This document shows positions 34,845 to 44,511 of a DNA stretch of 64,000 nucleotides, piece after piece. The stretch covers positions 248,001-312,000 of the forward strand of contig JASSUG010000002.1 in assembly GCA_031963465.1 (NCBI GenBank). The letters are read 5' to 3'. Under the pieces are notes generated by a model. The model had not been told where the DNA came from. It was given only the letters and a program-made list of their open reading frames with translations, and did not search any database. Each line of letters starts with the position of its first letter. Position 1 is the stretch's first letter. The DNA is from Mycoavidus cysteinexigens_B. GTDB lineage: Bacteria; Pseudomonadota; Gammaproteobacteria; Burkholderiales; Burkholderiaceae. The translations under genes were made by a program, and so were the position numbers.

Positions 34845-36581
34845 GCGCTACAAGTACGGTGCGCCCCTCCAGTCGGGCTTTGCCCTCCCTCCGGTACACA
34901 CCGTACTCGCACTACCGAAGTGGAACGGAGGTGTATCAGTTTTAAATCGCTGTTCGCTGGAAAACTGTATCAATTTTAAATCGTTGTTGACAGGAATTGC
35001 CTTGCGGTGGGATTGGCATGGTTCGTTGCGCTGTGTCTAGTCAATGGCATCGCGCAGATTATCCTAGCGCAGCTTGGTAGTAAATTTGTGGCTCAGCTAC
35101 GTAAAGATTTATCCAAGGAATTCATTAGAGTTGAATATCACAAGCTGGCCAATCATAAATCATCAATCTTTGGCGTTTTGATTGAAGACATTAACCGTAT
35201 CGGCCCACTGGTCTTACTCGCGCCACATCTTGCCTACAATATCGCCCTTGCTCTGGTCTGCGGGATTTATCTGCTCACGCTGTCAAGCCAGCTTTTCCTC
35301 GCTTTGATGGCGGGCTTAAGCCTTCCTCTCGGACTTTCAGTCTTTTTGGTTAATTCAAGTCGCGTGCAATTCGATGCGATGCGGCGTAGCGAAGAAGCAC
35401 TGTTTGAGCATTTCCGCACGATTGCTGATGGCAAGAAGGAAATGCTCTTGAGTCAAGCACGCGCCGAACACTTTCATAAGGTGCTTTTGCAGCCGGCCAT
35501 TGAACAAGCGCAAACTTTCATGCGGCAAGTCTATCTGCGCTGGAACGTGAATGAAGCGTGGACATCCGCAGCGTCATACGCTATCGTGTTTATCGTTGTC
35601 TATCTGGGATACGCAGCATTCGCGCTGCCCTCCGACGTAATTGTACGCTTTGTCATCGGCGCCCTGTTTATGGTGGGGCCTTTAATTTTTGTGATCCACG
35701 CGGGCCAACCGGTGGGGGTCGGCCTAAGCAGTTTGCGCCATATTAGGCGCGTTGGTCTAGACCTACGATCTGAACTTGCCAAGCCATTTGCAGAGCCACA
35801 AGTGAATCTTGATTGGCAGTTTATTCATGCCAGAGATCTATCCTATCGCTATCCAGAAAGCAAAATGGGCCAAGGAGTCGGCCCCGTCAATCTAAGTATC
35901 CGCCGTGGTGAAATGGTATTCATCGTGGGTAGTAATGGCAGTGGTAAATCCACTCTGATGCATTTGTTGTGTGGTTTATTGCCCCCCAGCTCAGGGCGAC
36001 TCTGTCTTGACGAAGATACTGTTCCATCCGGATCGAGCACATACAGAGAGCGCTTCTCCAGTGTTTTTGGTGATTTTTTCCTTTTTTCTCATGTACTCGA
36101 CTCGAAAGGCAATGTCTTACCTGATATTCGGACTCGCGCGCTATTGCATGACTTAAAATTAGAGCGGCAATTGCAGGTGGAGCATGGGCAGCTTTCGCAT
36201 ACGAATCTTTCGACGGGACAGCGTAAACGTTTAGCGCTCCTGCAATGTTACGCCGAAGATCGCGAGATTTGTCTGTTCGACGAGTGGGCTGCGGATCAGG
36301 ACCCTCGCTTCCGTGAACATTTCTATCTTACTTTATTACCGCAGCTTAGACAGCAAGGGAAAACGCTCATTGTGATCAGCCATGATGATCGGTATTTCCA
36401 CCTGGCAGATCGTTTAATCAAACTGGAAGATGGCCACATTGTTTTCAATGCAGTTGCTGATGCACAGATAGACAGTAATAACGCTCCTATGCCGAACATG
36501 TCTGCCGTGAATAATCTAGCGATTGGCTCACTCACATGAAGCAATCCATTTATTTTGATAGCAAGCGCAATCAATAATAGA

Positions 36582-38117
36582 TCACTCTCCAGTATGAGCC
36601 GCAATGAATTCTTTCAAAGACTGCACATCGGGCGGCACCACTTTGAAGCGCATCGGCAACTCTTCAATCGCGGCGAATGTGGCAGGCCTTACAGGGTCTT
36701 GCCCCAGCGCCTCGCGCATGGCCTCGCTGAATTTGATCGGCTGCGCCGTTTCAAGCACCACCATCGGTACGCCAGGTTCTAGATAACGGCGAGCCACCGT
36801 CAGGCCATCGGCAGTATGTGTATCAATCATGGTTGCATAGCGCGCATAGATATCCTGGATGGCCGCCATACGCTCTTGATGCGAACTCCGGCCTGAAACA
36901 AAGCCAAACTGGTGAATGCGCGCAAAATCGCTGCTGCCTGATAAGTCAAAGCCTTCCTTTGCTTCAAGTTCATTAAACAGCTGCCGTACACGCGCTGGAT
37001 CGCGCTCAAGCAGATCAAATACAAAACGCTCAAAATTCGATGCCTTTGAAATATCCATACTCGGGCTGCTCGTATGATACGTGCGCGCAGCGTCGCGGAT
37101 GCGGTAAATGCCCGTCCGGAAAAACTCATCCAGTACGTCATTTTCATTGGTCGCTACAACGAGTTTATCAATCGGCAAACCCATCATGCGGGCAATATGT
37201 CCCGCGCAAACATTACCGAAATTACCCGAGGGAACACAAAACGAGACTTTAGGTAGGGGCTGGCCATGACCTCCCTGCCCCACTATGGTTGTGCTAGACC
37301 CAGCCGGCACTGCCCCGGTGGCTCCTACTGGGCAAGTAAGCATTGGCTCAGTTGCTGCCAACCAACCTTTCACGTAGTACACAATTTGCGCCACTAGCCG
37401 CGCCCAATTGATCGAATTCACCGTGCCAATCCTATGCCGCGCTTTAAACGCGTGATCGTTTGAGACTGCTTTGACTAAATCTTGGCAATCGTCAAACACC
37501 CCGGCAACCGCCAGATTGAAGATATTCGGGTCTTGCAAGCTATACATCTGCGCGCTTTGGAACGCACTCATTTTTTGATGGGGCGAGAGCATAAAGACAC
37601 GAATACCTCGCTTACCACGCATCGCATATTCGGCTGCGCTACCTGTGTCGCCTGAGGTCGCTCCAAGGATATTGAGTTGCTCGCCTGATTTTGCCAGCAT
37701 ATACTCAAATAGTTGGCCAAGCAGTTGCATCGCTAGGTCTTTAAACGCCAGCGTAGGACCATTGGATAGCTCAAGCAGGTAAAGAGGTGCGCCTTTTTCA
37801 GCACCTAAGGCTTTAAGCGGTGTGATCTGTGTCGCCTTCTCAGACTCACGCGCATGGCTATATACTTGGGCCGTATAAGTTCGGCGCGTAAGCGCCCGCA
37901 AATCATCAGCGGGAATATCGTCACAGAATTTTGCGAGAATTTCATAGGCAAGGTCTGCATATGGCAGGCCTCGCCAGCGCTGAAGTTCGTCCCGTGTAAT
38001 CGAAGGGTAGACGGTGGGTAGATACAACCCACCATCTTCAGCTAAGCCAGCAAGCAAAATATCGGTAAAGGCCCGGCCCTCGTCCGCACGAGTGCCACGG
38101 GTAGAAATGTAGTTCAT
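36582..38117 (-). CDS. thrC: Threonine synthase
   Basis: The product is 511 aa. PLP enzyme converting O-phosphohomoserine to threonine. The N-terminal YISTRGTRADEGRAFTDILL and the PLP Lys in GPTLAFKDLAMQLLGQLFEY are diagnostic, with GATSGDTGSAAEYA and VPSGNFGNVCAGH binding the cofactor phosphate. An unusual Gly/Thr/Pro-rich insert of about 30 residues (from TEPMLTCPVG to GHGQPLP) lies before VPSGNFGN and accounts for the extra length. It is 3 bp after hom. Confidence 0.95.
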   Translation of the reverse strand: MNYISTRGTRADEGRAFTDILLAGLAEDGGLYLPTVYPSITRDELQRWRGLPYADLAYEILAKFCDDIPADDLRALTRRTYTAQVYSHARESEKATQITPLKALGAEKGAPLYLLELSNGPTLAFKDLAMQLLGQLFEYMLAKSGEQLNILGATSGDTGSAAEYAMRGKRGIRVFMLSPHQKMSAFQSAQMYSLQDPNIFNLAVAGVFDDCQDLVKAVSNDHAFKARHRIGTVNSINWARLVAQIVYYVKGWLAATEPMLTCPVGATGAVPAGSSTTIVGQGGHGQPLPKVSFCVPSGNFGNVCAGHIARMMGLPIDKLVVATNENDVLDEFFRTGIYRIRDAARTYHTSSPSMDISKASNFERFVFDLLERDPARVRQLFNELEAKEGFDLSGSSDFARIHQFGFVSGRSSHQERMAAIQDIYARYATMIDTHTADGLTVARRYLEPGVPMVVLETAQPIKFSEAMREALGQDPVRPATFAAIEELPMRFKVVPPDVQSLKEFIAAHTGE

Positions 38118-38120
38118 GCA

Positions 38121-39461
38121 CTAACACTCTTCATTTAATGTTTCAATCCGCAGTTTAGTCATTTGCGGCATCACCGTGGTCAATGCACTAATTTGCTCAA
38201 GCGCCGTGTTTATTTGTTTTTCAAGTGTCAGATGGATAATTAAAATTAAATCATGCGTCTGATTGCCGCCCGCGCATTCCAGCAGGGGGGATTTTTTTTG
38301 CAACAGGGCATCAATTGAAATGTCACTATCAGCAAGAATCTTTGTGATGTTAGCCAAGGCCCCTGTCACGTCCGTCACGCACAGCCGTAAATAATAACCA
38401 CATCTCACTTCACTGATTGGCAAGATTGCCAATTTCGATAGTCGATCCGGCTGAAATGCCAGAGGCGGCACACGATGGCTTTGATCTGCAGTCTGCAGGC
38501 GAGTCACATCAATCAGATCGGCCACCACGGCTGAGGCCGTAGGCTCCCCTCCCGCGCCCTTACCATAATAAAGTGTCGTACCCACTGCATCACCGTACAC
38601 AACGACTGCATTCATCGCCCCTTCAACATTAGCCAACAAATGTTTAGCCGGGATCAAAGTTGGATGCACGCGCAACTCAATGCCATCTGCAGCGCGCCGT
38701 ATAATACCCAGTAGCTTGATTCGGTAACCCAATTCTTCTGCATATTGAATATCAAGAGCCGCAAGTCCTTGAATCCCCTCAATATATGCGCTCTCAAACT
38801 GCACTGGCACACCAAAAGCAATCGCACTCATCAGCGCTGCTTTGTGGGCCGCATCTATGCCCGCAATATCCATGGTTGGATCGGCTTCTGCGTAACCCAG
38901 GCGTTGAGCGCGTTTTAGCGCTGTCTCAAAATCAATTCCATGCTCACGCATTTCGGACAAAATAAAATTTGTTGTGCCATTGATAATGCCAACAATCCAT
39001 TGAATTCGGTTAGCGCTTAATCCTTCACGAAGAACCTTGATAATCGGGATACCCCCAGCGACAGCGGCCTCGAATGCTACCATCACTCCGTACCTACGCG
39101 CCATGGCAAAAATCTCGGTGCCATGGACCGCAAGCAAGGCTTTATTGGCCGTCACTACATGCTTGCCCTGTGCGAGTGCACGCAACACTAATTCTCGCGC
39201 AGCCGTGGTGCCGCCAATCGCCTCTACCACAATATCAAGGGTTGGATCGTCGACCAATGCATGAGCGTCTGTATCCAATACAACTGAATCGTTTGCACCC
39301 AGTATTGCCCGCGCTTTGCCGATATCACGTACGGCAATTCGTTTAATTTCAATGCCGCACCCGGCCCGGCGGCTAATTTCTCCATGATTGCGCAGGAGCA
39401 CACTCCATACGCCCTGACCGACAGTGCCAAAACCCAACAGCCCGGTTTTAATTGTTTTCAT
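38121..39461 (-). CDS. hom: Homoserine dehydrogenase
   Basis: The product is 446 aa. Reduces aspartate semialdehyde to homoserine. NAD(P) fold LLGFGTVGQGVWSVL, VTANKALLA, the catalytic region VAGGIPIIKVLREGL with NRIQWIVGIINGTTNFIL, and a C-terminal ACT domain (YYLRLCVTDVTGALANITKI) for feedback control by threonine. First gene of hom-thrC. Retained although metZ and leu/trp genes nearby are lost, so threonine synthesis seems to be kept. Confidence 0.96.
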   Translation of the reverse strand: MKTIKTGLLGFGTVGQGVWSVLLRNHGEISRRAGCGIEIKRIAVRDIGKARAILGANDSVVLDTDAHALVDDPTLDIVVEAIGGTTAARELVLRALAQGKHVVTANKALLAVHGTEIFAMARRYGVMVAFEAAVAGGIPIIKVLREGLSANRIQWIVGIINGTTNFILSEMREHGIDFETALKRAQRLGYAEADPTMDIAGIDAAHKAALMSAIAFGVPVQFESAYIEGIQGLAALDIQYAEELGYRIKLLGIIRRAADGIELRVHPTLIPAKHLLANVEGAMNAVVVYGDAVGTTLYYGKGAGGEPTASAVVADLIDVTRLQTADQSHRVPPLAFQPDRLSKLAILPISEVRCGYYLRLCVTDVTGALANITKILADSDISIDALLQKKSPLLECAGGNQTHDLILIIHLTLEKQINTALEQISALTTVMPQMTKLRIETLNEEC

Positions 39462-39515
39462 CTAAAAACTTACCTGTACAGAAAAAATGGTGAACACGCA
39501 CTAAAGCACCGCAAC

Positions 39516-39555
39516 CGAATCTTTGTTGACTAAATCGAATCTTCGTTGACTATTT
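39516..39555. repeat. 20-bp direct repeat upstream of hom
   Basis: CGAATCTTTGTTGACTAAAT is followed at once by CGAATCTTCGTTGACTATTT (17 of 20 identical), 55 bp upstream of the hom start and 139 bp before the divergent transporter gene. TTGACT in each copy could act as a -35 box for the transporter; the pair could be a regulator site. Confidence 0.6.
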
Positions 39556-39693
39556 AGCATCACTAGTTCCTGAACGCTACTCTTGTTAAGTAGGTCAACT
39601 TCGCCAAAACTACATTCTAGTGAAGCGCCCTTTATTTTACATAGTAGGGGGCGCGCCATAAGTAAAAAATACAGACCAGACAGGAGACCCTTA

Positions 39694-41079
39694 ATGGGCA
39701 CTTTTTCTTTAGGCACATTTGCTTTTACGCGCAGACTTTGGCGGCAACTTGCAAACCGACCTAGAAGCAACGGTCCGCTACATTATTCGCCAACCCAGAA
39801 CTCTCTCTGGTGGCATTGGATGGATAAGCGCATTGGCGTTATTCCGCTACCTGTATATTGTCTAGTGGTGATTTGCTTGGGCACGTTACTCACACTGGGT
39901 AAAATCTCAGGCGATATTTCAATTATGATTGCCGTTCTTGCAGTATGTGGCTTTACCTGCGCTGAACTAGGAGCGCGCATTCCAGGCCTACGTAGAATCG
40001 GAGGACCCGTTATTGTCGCCACCTTTTTGCCCTCCTGCCTGGTGTATTATCAATTACTGCCTAATGAGTTAACCCAATCAGTCAAAGATTTTTGGCAAAC
40101 GACCAACGTATTATATTTGTTTATTGCTTCCGTTGTCGTTGGCAGTATTCTTAGTATGGACCGCCAAGCTCTGGTCAAAGGCTTCGCTAAAATTTTTCTG
40201 CCACTCGCTGCTGGCTCAGTGATTGCCGCGATTGCAGGTACCCTCACTGGAATGGCCTTTGGCTTAGGCGCGCATCATACTTTTTTCTATATTATTATCC
40301 CCATTATGGCCGGCGGCATTGGTGAGGGGGCGATTCCGCTTACCCTTGGCTACGCTGACATTTTGAACCTACCACAAGGGCAATTATTTGCTCAGATTGT
40401 ACCCTCTGTCATGCTCGGCAATTTGACTGCGATTATCTGCGCCGCCTTACTCAACCAATTGGGCAAACGCTATAGCCACTATAGCGGCGAAGGTCGTTTG
40501 CATGCAAGTGACACTGGCATTTTAGCAAAACACGCCGATGCCTCTACCGTTACAGTTGAACATATTGCAGCCGCCGGTATGGTCGCCATCTGTTTATATA
40601 TGTTGGGCATGCTAGTGCATAAATTGGTTGGCCTGCCGGCTCCTGTCGCCATGCTATTTTTGGCTGTGCTTGCCAAATTAACTTATGCGATTTCACCCAA
40701 ACTAGAAGATGGCGCACGCACTGTTTATCGTTTCTTCTCTAGCACTGTGACTTACCCACTGCTATTTGCAATCGGCGTCACAATTGCCCCCTGGGACCAT
40801 TTAATGGCTGCTTTCACCGTGGCTAACATCATCACGATTGTTGTCACCGTGGTGACCCTGACGACAGTCGGCTTCTTTGTTGGGCGTTGGGTAGGGTTGT
40901 ATCCGATTGAAGGGGCCATTATCAATGCCTGCCACAGCGGCATGGGAGGGATTGGTGACGTCGCTATTCTAACCTCTGCTAATCGCTTACAGTTGATGCC
41001 ATTTGCGCAAATGGCAACGCGTTTGGGCGGGGCGCTGACGATTACGGTTGCGATTATTTTGCTCGGCACTATAACTTGA
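39694..41079 (+). CDS. 2-hydroxycarboxylate transporter family (CitS/MaeN-like) carrier
   Basis: The product is 461 aa with about 11 hydrophobic segments. Secondary transporter of citrate/malate-type acids, often with Na+. The two re-entrant-loop GGXG motifs are seen: PIMAGGIGEGAIPLTLGYAD and CHSGMGGIGDVAILTSANR. The start at 39694 has CAGGAG six bases upstream; a longer frame from 39583 adds a polar 37-residue tail. In this organism it could import host organic acids to feed mdh, gltA and acnA. Exact substrate is not readable. Confidence 0.92.
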   Translation: MGTFSLGTFAFTRRLWRQLANRPRSNGPLHYSPTQNSLWWHWMDKRIGVIPLPVYCLVVICLGTLLTLGKISGDISIMIAVLAVCGFTCAELGARIPGLRRIGGPVIVATFLPSCLVYYQLLPNELTQSVKDFWQTTNVLYLFIASVVVGSILSMDRQALVKGFAKIFLPLAAGSVIAAIAGTLTGMAFGLGAHHTFFYIIIPIMAGGIGEGAIPLTLGYADILNLPQGQLFAQIVPSVMLGNLTAIICAALLNQLGKRYSHYSGEGRLHASDTGILAKHADASTVTVEHIAAAGMVAICLYMLGMLVHKLVGLPAPVAMLFLAVLAKLTYAISPKLEDGARTVYRFFSSTVTYPLLFAIGVTIAPWDHLMAAFTVANIITIVVTVVTLTTVGFFVGRWVGLYPIEGAIINACHSGMGGIGDVAILTSANRLQLMPFAQMATRLGGALTITVAIILLGTIT

Positions 41080-41235
41080 AAGCCAGTCTCGATTTCAGTT
41101 TGGTCAACAATTGGCCCTAATCCTGGATCAGGAGCAACGAGCTAGCTTTTGATGCGAGGGCGCTTGCGATGTGGCAGTGCTATTAAGTTTAAATAAATGA
41201 GGGGAGGTAGCGGAATGTAGATACCGTCTTTCATG

Positions 41236-42222
41236 TCAAGCAATATTGCCATAATTTTGATCGTATGGCATACGGGTTTTAAGCACGCCGAAGCAAAGAT
41301 GAACGAGTTTACGCATGCAAGCGCCAAGAGCAGACATAGCGGATTTGCCACGTGTGCGCAAACGTTCGTATAGCGCTTTGACGTGGGGGTTATGGCGTAT
41401 AGCGACAACAGCGGCCATGTAAAGCTTAGCGCGGATTTGCGCAGAGCCTGCTTTAGAGAGTTGGGAGGGGCCAAATACAGAGGAACCGGATTGCCTTTCC
41501 ACGGGTACTAGGCCAAGATAAGCGGCGAGCTGCTCGGCGGTCTTGAATGAGTGAGTTTGCAACACTAAGAGCATCGTTTTTCCTACTTGTGGGCCAATGG
41601 CGCGAATGCTCTTCAACAAATCCAAGTCTTCTCTGAAAGCAGGATGCCGGTCGATATGATCATCGATCTCTTGTTGAAGTTGTTTTAACTGGGCTTGCAG
41701 AAAAGTAATACTATCGTCAAGCGACTTCTGAACACGCTCTGGGGTAGTCGAAACGTTGGCTTTTTCTTGGCGGTTACGCTCACGCTGTAGGTCTTCAGAA
41801 ATAGCTTGCTGGCGGGCTAGCAAAGCTTTCAGAGCTCTTGCTTCTGGAGTTGGGGGAATCCAGATATCAGGTTTGCACAGCGTGCCAAAACGCGCGATCA
41901 AAAAACTGTCAACAGCGTCTGTTTTGGTCCGTATGGCTAGGGATTTTCCTAAAGCCTTCACTTGGGCTGGATTGACGATGGATACCGCAATACCCGCATC
42001 GTGTAAAGCTTGAGCTGCTTGCTCATGGTAAACCCCCGTGGCTTCCATCGTAACGTGAAGATCGGTCAGTTTAATGCCTTGTTTAACAAGCCACGCTAAT
42101 AGCTCGCTAAACCCTGTTTGGTTATTGGATACTTTTTTGGATTTACGTTTAAGACCTGTTTCGTCCAGTAATAACGCACAATCCAGTTTGGCTTTGGCGA
42201 CATCAATACCGAGATAATTCAT
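41236..42222 (-). mobile_element. IS110-family transposase, intact
   Basis: The product is about 328 aa. N-terminal DEDD (RuvC-like) domain: YLGIDVAKAKLDCALL, TMEATGVYHEQ and KTDAVDSFLIARFG. The C-terminal transposase_20 domain contains IRAIGPQVGKTMLLVL and AAYLGLVPVERQSGSS, with the conserved Ser nearby. Start ATG at 42222; an in-frame start lies at 42234. IS110 elements lack inverted repeats, so ends cannot be fixed; the non-coding flank up to about 42500 may be part of the element. Confidence 0.93.
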
Positions 42223-42624
42223 CTTTATTCTCAACTTAAAAATAAGAATACCAACTCACCCACTTGCCTTGTGCATTCAGGGTCGAACCCTTGGCTACCG
42301 TTCAGTGTCATGCTGGCGAGAAGTAGAGGTAAAGGGCTTAATCTAAATTACAAGGTCAACGCCTTAAGGTTAGAAACAAGCTCCCTTCACCTCTTGTGAT
42401 GTAGCTAATCATCACATAAAGAAAGATACAAGGTTTGAGGGCATCTTGGCTATTGATGCTGCCAAATCAGCTGGGCTACTGTGAGTTGTGTGTAATGGGG
42501 TGGGTTTAATGGCGCACAATACGATCATTTTCTTGACATTTTCTTGAATACGAACAAAATTTTTGCTCCAACAAATGAAGCATATGCCAAAAATTTTGCT
42601 GGATCACTAAGACTAGATAACACT
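42223..42624. other. Non-coding flank of IS110 and the toxin island
   Basis: Probably includes the end of the IS110 element. On the minus strand from a GTG at 42612 a 32-codon frame (SLSDPAKFLAYASFVGAKIL) directly follows the immunity gene. It has no start signal and may be a decayed gene end. No other gene seen. Confidence 0.45.
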
Positions 42625-42852
42625 TTATTTATTTATAATATCTATTAATTCTTCCAGTTCTAAACAAAACGTATTAGGAGAGAAATCTGGATTAACTCCC
42701 TCTTCCAAAAATTCATTATTTACCAAGCAAGCAAGAATCAACTTCCCATCATCATCGATAGACTCAGATAGCAATGCATCGATTAATTTTATATGTTCCG
42801 GACCATGTTTATCAACGACGGCCCTCAAAATGGCTTCTTGTTTAACTTTCAT
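42625..42852 (-). CDS. Candidate immunity protein, orphan module 3
   Basis: The product is 75 aa, acidic, helical. Start overlaps the toxin-tail stop by 4 bp (ATGA). Paralogue of the 82-aa gene at 44512-44760: both share LRAVV/LRTVV, KLIDALLS/KLVDTLLS and end ELEELIDIIN/ELESLIDAIN. Two such genes each follow a homologous toxin tail, which is the basis for calling it an immunity protein. Family not recognised. Confidence 0.75.
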   Translation of the reverse strand: MKVKQEAILRAVVDKHGPEHIKLIDALLSESIDDDGKLILACLVNNEFLEEGVNPDFSPNTFCLELEELIDIINK

Positions 42853-43133
42853 TTTCTCGCTCCAGCTTTACTATTTTTCCACATAGTGACAACCTCACCT
42901 TTTGGATTAACTGCAATAACAGCATCTTCGCCCATCAGACGAGACTTAGGCCCATATTTCGTTGGATAATATTGAATATTAACTGGATTCCTCCAAATAT
43001 CCAAAATACTTTTTGGATTTATTCCTGTGCCCTCACGCGAAATAGCATGATTAATTCCATGTTTAGTATAACCAACAATCTCTGTCGGCATCCGAACGCC
43101 AGCAGCCTGCTCAGCAGCAAGTTGCATACTCAA
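42849..43133 (-). CDS. Displaced CdiA C-terminal toxin tail, module 3
   Basis: The product is 94 aa. It starts LSMQLAAEQAAGV, a segment that often precedes CdiA toxin domains, then GYTKHGINHAISREGTGI, PKSILDIWRNPV and VIAVNPKGEVVTMW. It is homologous to 44757-45020. KHG...SREG and VVTMW are typical of small nuclease-type CdiA-CT domains, but the activity is not determined here. Its own frame extends upstream to a TAG near 43195, before which similar CdiA-like text continues, so it is a broken end of a former long gene. It could be expressed only after recombination onto an intact CdiA. Confidence 0.75.
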   Translation of the reverse strand: MSMQLAAEQAAGVRMPTEIVGYTKHGINHAISREGTGINPKSILDIWRNPVNIQYYPTKYGPKSRLMGEDAVIAVNPKGEVVTMWKNSKAGARK

Positions 43134-43481
43134 TCTATTACCGCTTATAGCTGTATTAATAGATTGTGGCTGTACATTGGGTAACGCTGGTTCCTAAATA
43201 GCTTGTTTAGTTACCAATAAACCTGAGCCTAATAGCGGTTTGCCATTAGGCTCTAAAGTTCTTCCAGCCTTAGCCAAATACTCAAATTTTGATAGCCTGG
43301 ATACTTATCCTAATGAAATGATCAAATTATAAAAAATATGACATCTTCTAAAAACACACTCTTGCCATGCATATCCTGATTAAGTTTAGGTAGGGTGGAT
43401 TCCCGGCTAGGGGGCATCGCCCTCACACATTCTCTGTAGTATCCGAGTTATGCAGACTCTCCTGGACAATTTTAGTATTTA
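43134..43481 (-). pseudogene. Decayed CdiA piece upstream of module 3
   Basis: The minus strand between about 43300 and 43140 reads SKFEYLAKAGRTLEPNGKPL then, past one TAG, PNVQPQSINTAISGNR into module 3. This is typical pre-toxin text of CdiA proteins. Beyond about 43300 towards 43481 nothing is recognisable. Confidence 0.55.
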
Positions 43482-43808
43482 TTAATCGATAGGTTTAGTA
43501 CAAGCAAGATGTGTCAATTCATACTTTCCATCGTGTACATGCGGAAACCAACCATAATTGTCTGAAATAATCTTTTCTTTACAAAAAAAACACACATCAG
43601 GCCAACCATTCGCACGCCATTTTGCAATCACTTCAAACGGCACTCCAAGAGCATAAGCTGACCACTCTTTTATTGAAAATCCTAATATTTCATGTATAGG
43701 AGGGTCTGTTGTTGTTATATTATCCATATAGTAATCATATATCCTACCGGCTTCATCTAGCGTGATTTTTTCTGAAAATATATCATTAATTAAGTCTATT
43801 TTTTCCAA
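43482..43808 (-). CDS. Candidate immunity protein for the E3-like toxin tail
   Basis: The product is 108 aa starting at TTG 43808 with AAGGAGAT just upstream, immediately after the toxin stop. It has an acidic helical N-terminus (LINDIFSEKITLDEAGRIYD), a middle part FSIKEWSAYALGVPFEVIAK and a C-terminal CFFC...HLAC arrangement that could bind zinc. Immunity role is inferred from position only; it does not look like the classic 85-aa colicin E3 immunity protein. Confidence 0.7.
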   Translation of the reverse strand: MEKIDLINDIFSEKITLDEAGRIYDYYMDNITTTDPPIHEILGFSIKEWSAYALGVPFEVIAKWRANGWPDVCFFCKEKIISDNYGWFPHVHDGKYELTHLACTKPID

Positions 43809-43809
43809 T

Positions 43810-44451
43810 TTATCTCCTTCTTAATTTTCTACCAGGCACTGCCGATTTATATATTTTACCCGTGATTGGATCTATTGAACCAATATGATTATCCATTTTA
43901 TCGTAAGCTTCAATATCATTATGATCATAATCCCATTAATAATAAAGTCTACCATCAGTCTTTATTCCATACCCAGCATTCTGAAACCGATTCCAAACTG
44001 GACTTTCGGCTTTTGGTGGATTCTTCTTTCTGTTGTCTCGGCCACTAGTATCCTCACTAAAAATCGCATTCCCGTACTCACTCACCTCCTCATTCATCGG
44101 CGTAGTTATTGGTTCAACTCCTTGTTGAGCCTCTCTAGGACTCACTAACGGCCCCCACATTGGTGGCAGTGCTTGGGGAGGTAGCGCCAACTGATTATTT
44201 TTCACTTCAATTTGCGCCGCATTCTGCGCTAACGCCGCATCTGTGCCACTTGCTGCTGCAATTCCCGCCACTAGCCCCGTTACTAAATTTTTACGCGCCT
44301 CCTTCTCTTGTGCAGAAAGACCATCCACTGAGCCCAGCAGGTTGTTCACCAATACACTTGCACTTGCCCCTAAGGCTGCCGAACCTTCCTCTTGCCCCTG
44401 CACAGCAGCGCTGCCTTTGACGCTTGTCTTGAAACACTTGGTCAAGGTCAC
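43810..44451 (-). pseudogene. Displaced CdiA tail with colicin E3-type RNase domain, one nonsense codon
   Basis: From 44451 the frame codes a CdiA pre-toxin region (LLGSVDGLSAQEKEARKNLV, VKNN in place of VENN), then a new C-terminus, SPVWNRFQNAGYGIKTDGRL and YY, then TAA at 43938-43936. Reading on gives WDYDHNDIEAYDKMDNHIGS, IDPITGKIYKSAVPGRK and a stop at 43810. WD..H.DIE.YD...HIG..DP.TG.. is the signature of the colicin E3/cloacin domain that cuts 16S rRNA. The single TAA, between Tyr and Trp, cuts off the catalytic part. The upstream end is also broken by a frameshift near 44420. Confidence 0.82.
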
Positions 44452-44511
44452 TTACAGTATCAAAAGACTCAGCACTAGAGATCATCAACATTTCTTATAC
44501 TGGTTAGCTAT

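Larger units (their letters stand above)
32760..34992 (+). mobile_element. IS21-family insertion element
   Basis: The left end TGTCAGCAGCGGATATAAAC and the right end read in reverse, TGTCAACAACGATTTAAAAT, match over about 27 bp and both run into TGATACA. The flanking 5-bp GGAAT occurs at 32755-32759 and 34993-34997 as the target duplication. Secondary TGATACA repeats lie inside both ends, as in IS21. It holds istA and a disrupted istB. Length 2233 bp including the 130-bp element. Confidence 0.93.
32613..36539 (+). pseudogene. SyrD/PvdE-type cyclic-peptide ABC exporter, split by an IS21-like element
   Basis: Residues 1-49 (MAQYLKQYFRPLLV, TIGLLAYINRLATEGL) lie at 32613-32759. The rest resumes at 34998. 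Removing 2233 bp of IS plus one 5-bp GGAAT copy leaves 1689 bp, an unbroken 562-codon frame across the join (QARWNCLAVGLAWF). The product would be a half-transporter: an N-terminal membrane domain then a nucleotide-binding domain with Walker A GSNGSGKSTL, signature LSTGQRKR, Walker B CLFDEWAADQDP and switch His in VISHDDRYF. FDEWAADQDP is typical of SyrD/PvdE exporters. A truncated 510-aa product could start inside the downstream part, but the first membrane helix is lost. The exporter probably belongs to the mbtH locus and is probably dead. Confidence 0.88.

Noticed and set aside
35007..36539. A complete, independent 510-aa ABC protein
   Set aside because: The missing N-terminus lies across the IS21 element, and frame and target duplication match exactly.
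42261..42310. tRNA T-loop-like GGGTCGAACCC
   Set aside because: No acceptor stem or anticodon arm around it; lies in the flank of IS110.
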